Shown here piece by piece: positions 5,280-6,679 of a DNA stretch of 6,679 nt (position 1 is its first letter; the number at the start of each line of letters is the position of its first letter). Source of the stretch: DASTPP01 sp035762175 (lineage in GTDB: Bacteria; Myxococcota_A; Polyangia; Polyangiales; Polyangiaceae); NCBI GenBank assembly GCA_035762175.1, contig DASTPP010000156.1, forward strand, positions 1 through 6,679, read 5' to 3'. Below the pieces are notes generated by a model. It was not told the origin of the DNA. It did no database searches and was given only the letters and a program-made list of their open reading frames with translations. The translations under genes were made by a program, and so were the position numbers.

Positions 5280-6679
5280 TCAGTGCGCCCGGGCGCTCGG
5301 CACCTCTCGGTCGATCGCCTCGGTCGAGGGGGCGCAGAGCGCCGAGGTGACGCTGACGGCGCGCCGCTCGAGATCGTGGAAGGGCCGGCGCTCGCCGCCG
5401 ACCGGGTCGATCATGACCATGCCCGTCAGGAAGGGCGAGAGGCGGGCCTCTTCGCCAGCCTCGCGCGGGAAGACGTGCAGGAAGGGCGTGCCCGTCTCGG
5501 CGCCGTGGCAGCCGTTGCAGGTGTTGAGCGAGAACTTGTGGCGGGCGTCGTTGCTGCGCACGCCCGGCGCGAACCAGAAGTCGATGTTGTTCGTGACGGC
5601 CCCCGCCCGGAAGGGCGCGCCGCCCTGCTGCAAGGGCACGAAGTGCGCCTCGCCCAGCATGGCGTGCTCGTTCGCGTTGATGAAGTCGGCGAGCGCGAAC
5701 GACCCGTTGAAGCCGAAGTCGGGCGTCTGCGCGAGGCTGGTCTCGACGAGCAGGCCGCTCTCGCTCAGCGCGAATTCGCGAAGCTCCCAGGGCGCGGCGA
5801 GGGCGATCTCGTTGGTGCGCACCTGGTTGATGGCGCTGCCGTTCGGGCGGCCCGGCGCCGCGTTGCGGCCGGCGAAGCGCTCGGTGATGGCCTCGAGCTT
5901 CTGGCGGTACTCGGCCGTCGCCGGATCGAGGCCCCCGAGCTCGTGCCAGCGCTCGGCCCACGCGCGCACCTCGGCCGCGTCGGCGGCGGCGAGATCGTAC
6001 TCGAGAATGACCGTGAACTCGGTCGGCTCGCCGCCCGGGCCCAGCACCCCGAAGACGAAGCGCCCCTCGCCGGCCGAGCCCGCCGCCGGGTTGCGCAAGT
6101 CGAGCCGGTTGACGACGGCCAAGAGGCGCATCGGCGCCCGGGTCAGATCGAGCCTGCCGCCCGCGAGCTTCGGCCAGGGCGCGAGCAACAGGCCGCTGAC
6201 GGCCGGGCGCGCCGGCACGACGAAGCCGTTGATGACGCGGTCCGACTCGAAGGCCGAGAGCCACGAGCGCACGAAGGCCTCCGGGTCGCGGTCGCCCGCG
6301 AGGTTGGTCATCAGGCGGCCGAAGCTCCAGGCGCCGTCGCTCGGGTCGTCGGACGAGCCCGTCCAGCGGGTGCGCACCGGGTCGTTGACCACCGGCAGCG
6401 CCGTGATCAAGAGCTCGCGCTCGGGCACGAGGCGCACCGTGCACCCGCCGCCCGAGCCGCCCGCGCCCCCGCCGCCCGCGCCGGCCCCGGCCGACCCGCC
6501 CCGGCCGCCCGAGCCCGCCGGGCCGCCGCCCCCCCGGCCGCCGGAGGCGGAGGCGCCCGCCCGGCCCGCCGCCCCGCCCGCGTCGTCATCGTCGTCGTAG
6601 GCGCCGGCGGGCGAGGCGTCGTCGCCGCCGGGCGCGCGCGCGCAGCCGGCCGCGAGCAGGCCGACGCCGAGGGCAAAAC
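5280..6679 (-). CDS. Gly-rich-linker lipoprotein with one c-type haem motif, 5' end missing
   Basis: The frame is open on the minus strand from the stop at 5280-5282 to the window edge, giving 465 visible residues. The GTG at 6437 is not the start. Upstream codons in frame encode the end of a lipoprotein signal peptide (FALGVGLLAAGC, Cys at visible residue 12), a run of five Asp (28-32) and a Gly/Ala/Ser-rich linker to about 78. Only a few N-terminal residues are therefore missing. The mature domain has conserved-looking blocks VVNRLDLRNP (about 188-197), GEGRFVFGVL (about 203-212) and FTVILEYDL. A single haem-attachment motif, CNGCH (387-391, bases 5505-5519), follows LN. A Met or His suited as sixth ligand is not certain, though GMVMIDP follows. 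Cys79 and Cys448 flank the domain and might form a disulphide. I recall similar proteins in myxobacteria but know no assigned function. Secretion and membrane anchoring are well supported; a redox role is inferred. Confidence 0.85.
   Translation of the reverse strand, partial: FALGVGLLAAGCARAPGGDDASPAGAYDDDDDAGGAAGRAGASASGGRGGGGPAGSGGRGGSAGAGAGGGGAGGSGGGCTVRLVPERELLITALPVVNDPVRTRWTGSSDDPSDGAWSFGRLMTNLAGDRDPEAFVRSWLSAFESDRVINGFVVPARPAVSGLLLAPWPKLAGGRLDLTRAPMRLLAVVNRLDLRNPAAGSAGEGRFVFGVLGPGGEPTEFTVILEYDLAAADAAEVRAWAERWHELGGLDPATAEYRQKLEAITERFAGRNAAPGRPNGSAINQVRTNEIALAAPWELREFALSESGLLVETSLAQTPDFGFNGSFALADFINANEHAMLGEAHFVPLQQGGAPFRAGAVTNNIDFWFAPGVRSNDARHKFSLNTCNGCHGAETGTPFLHVFPREAGEEARLSPFLTGMVMIDPVGGERRPFHDLERRAVSVTSALCAPSTEAIDREVPSARAH

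Noticed and set aside
4840..6444. A second 534-residue minus-strand frame over the haem lipoprotein region
   Set aside because: Arg/Ala-rich shadow. The neighbouring frame carries the lipobox, CNGCH and balanced composition, and this one also runs into moaA.
6581..6599. GTC trinucleotide run as a microsatellite
   Set aside because: It is the in-frame codons of the five-Asp run in the lipoprotein linker, interrupted once and too short to call a variable repeat.
4082..6600. Continuation of the lipoprotein frame to a 1257-residue protein
   Set aside because: It crosses moaA out of frame and runs antisense to the haem lipoprotein. The residues are Arg/Pro/Ala-rich noise, as expected in GC-rich DNA where stops are rare.

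Overview
The window is a very GC-rich bacterial chromosome segment. GC-rich third codon positions, long spurious ORFs on both strands, Gly-rich and Ala/Pro-rich lipoprotein linkers, and a candidate sigma-54 promoter together suggest Myxococcota (myxobacteria, perhaps Polyangiales). This placement comes from composition and protein style only. No rRNA, tRNA, CRISPR array, transposase, integrase or phage gene was seen, and no gap between genes exceeds about 220 bases.

Layout, left to right: (1) the 3' part of an MscS-type mechanosensitive channel gene (+), cut by the left edge; (2) a convergent hemerythrin-like gene (-), 27 bases away; (3) a 219-base gap carrying a good sigma-54-type -24/-12 element directly ahead of the hemerythrin gene, with a pair of imperfect direct repeats 31 bases apart further upstream; (4) a small Cdd1-type helix-hairpin-helix gene (-) with a basic Ala/Lys tail built from a 33-bp tandem repeat; (5) divergently, a lipoprotein gene (+) of the LIC_10091-like family whose reading frame has no stop where the protein should end; (6) moaA (+), the molybdenum cofactor radical-SAM enzyme, complete with both cysteine clusters and the C-terminal Gly-Gly; (7) convergently, a large lipoprotein gene (-) with a Gly-rich linker and one CxxCH haem-attachment motif, whose first codons lie beyond the right edge.

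These are mostly independent housekeeping and envelope genes rather than one operon. Loose themes are the cell envelope (channel, two lipoproteins) and metal or redox chemistry (di-iron hemerythrin, Fe-S MoaA, c-type haem). I see no clear new defence or biosynthetic system. The points most worth a second look are the missing stop of the LIC_10091-like gene, the apparent sigma-54 control of the hemerythrin gene, the repeat-built tail of the helix-hairpin-helix protein, and the uncharacterised haem lipoprotein.
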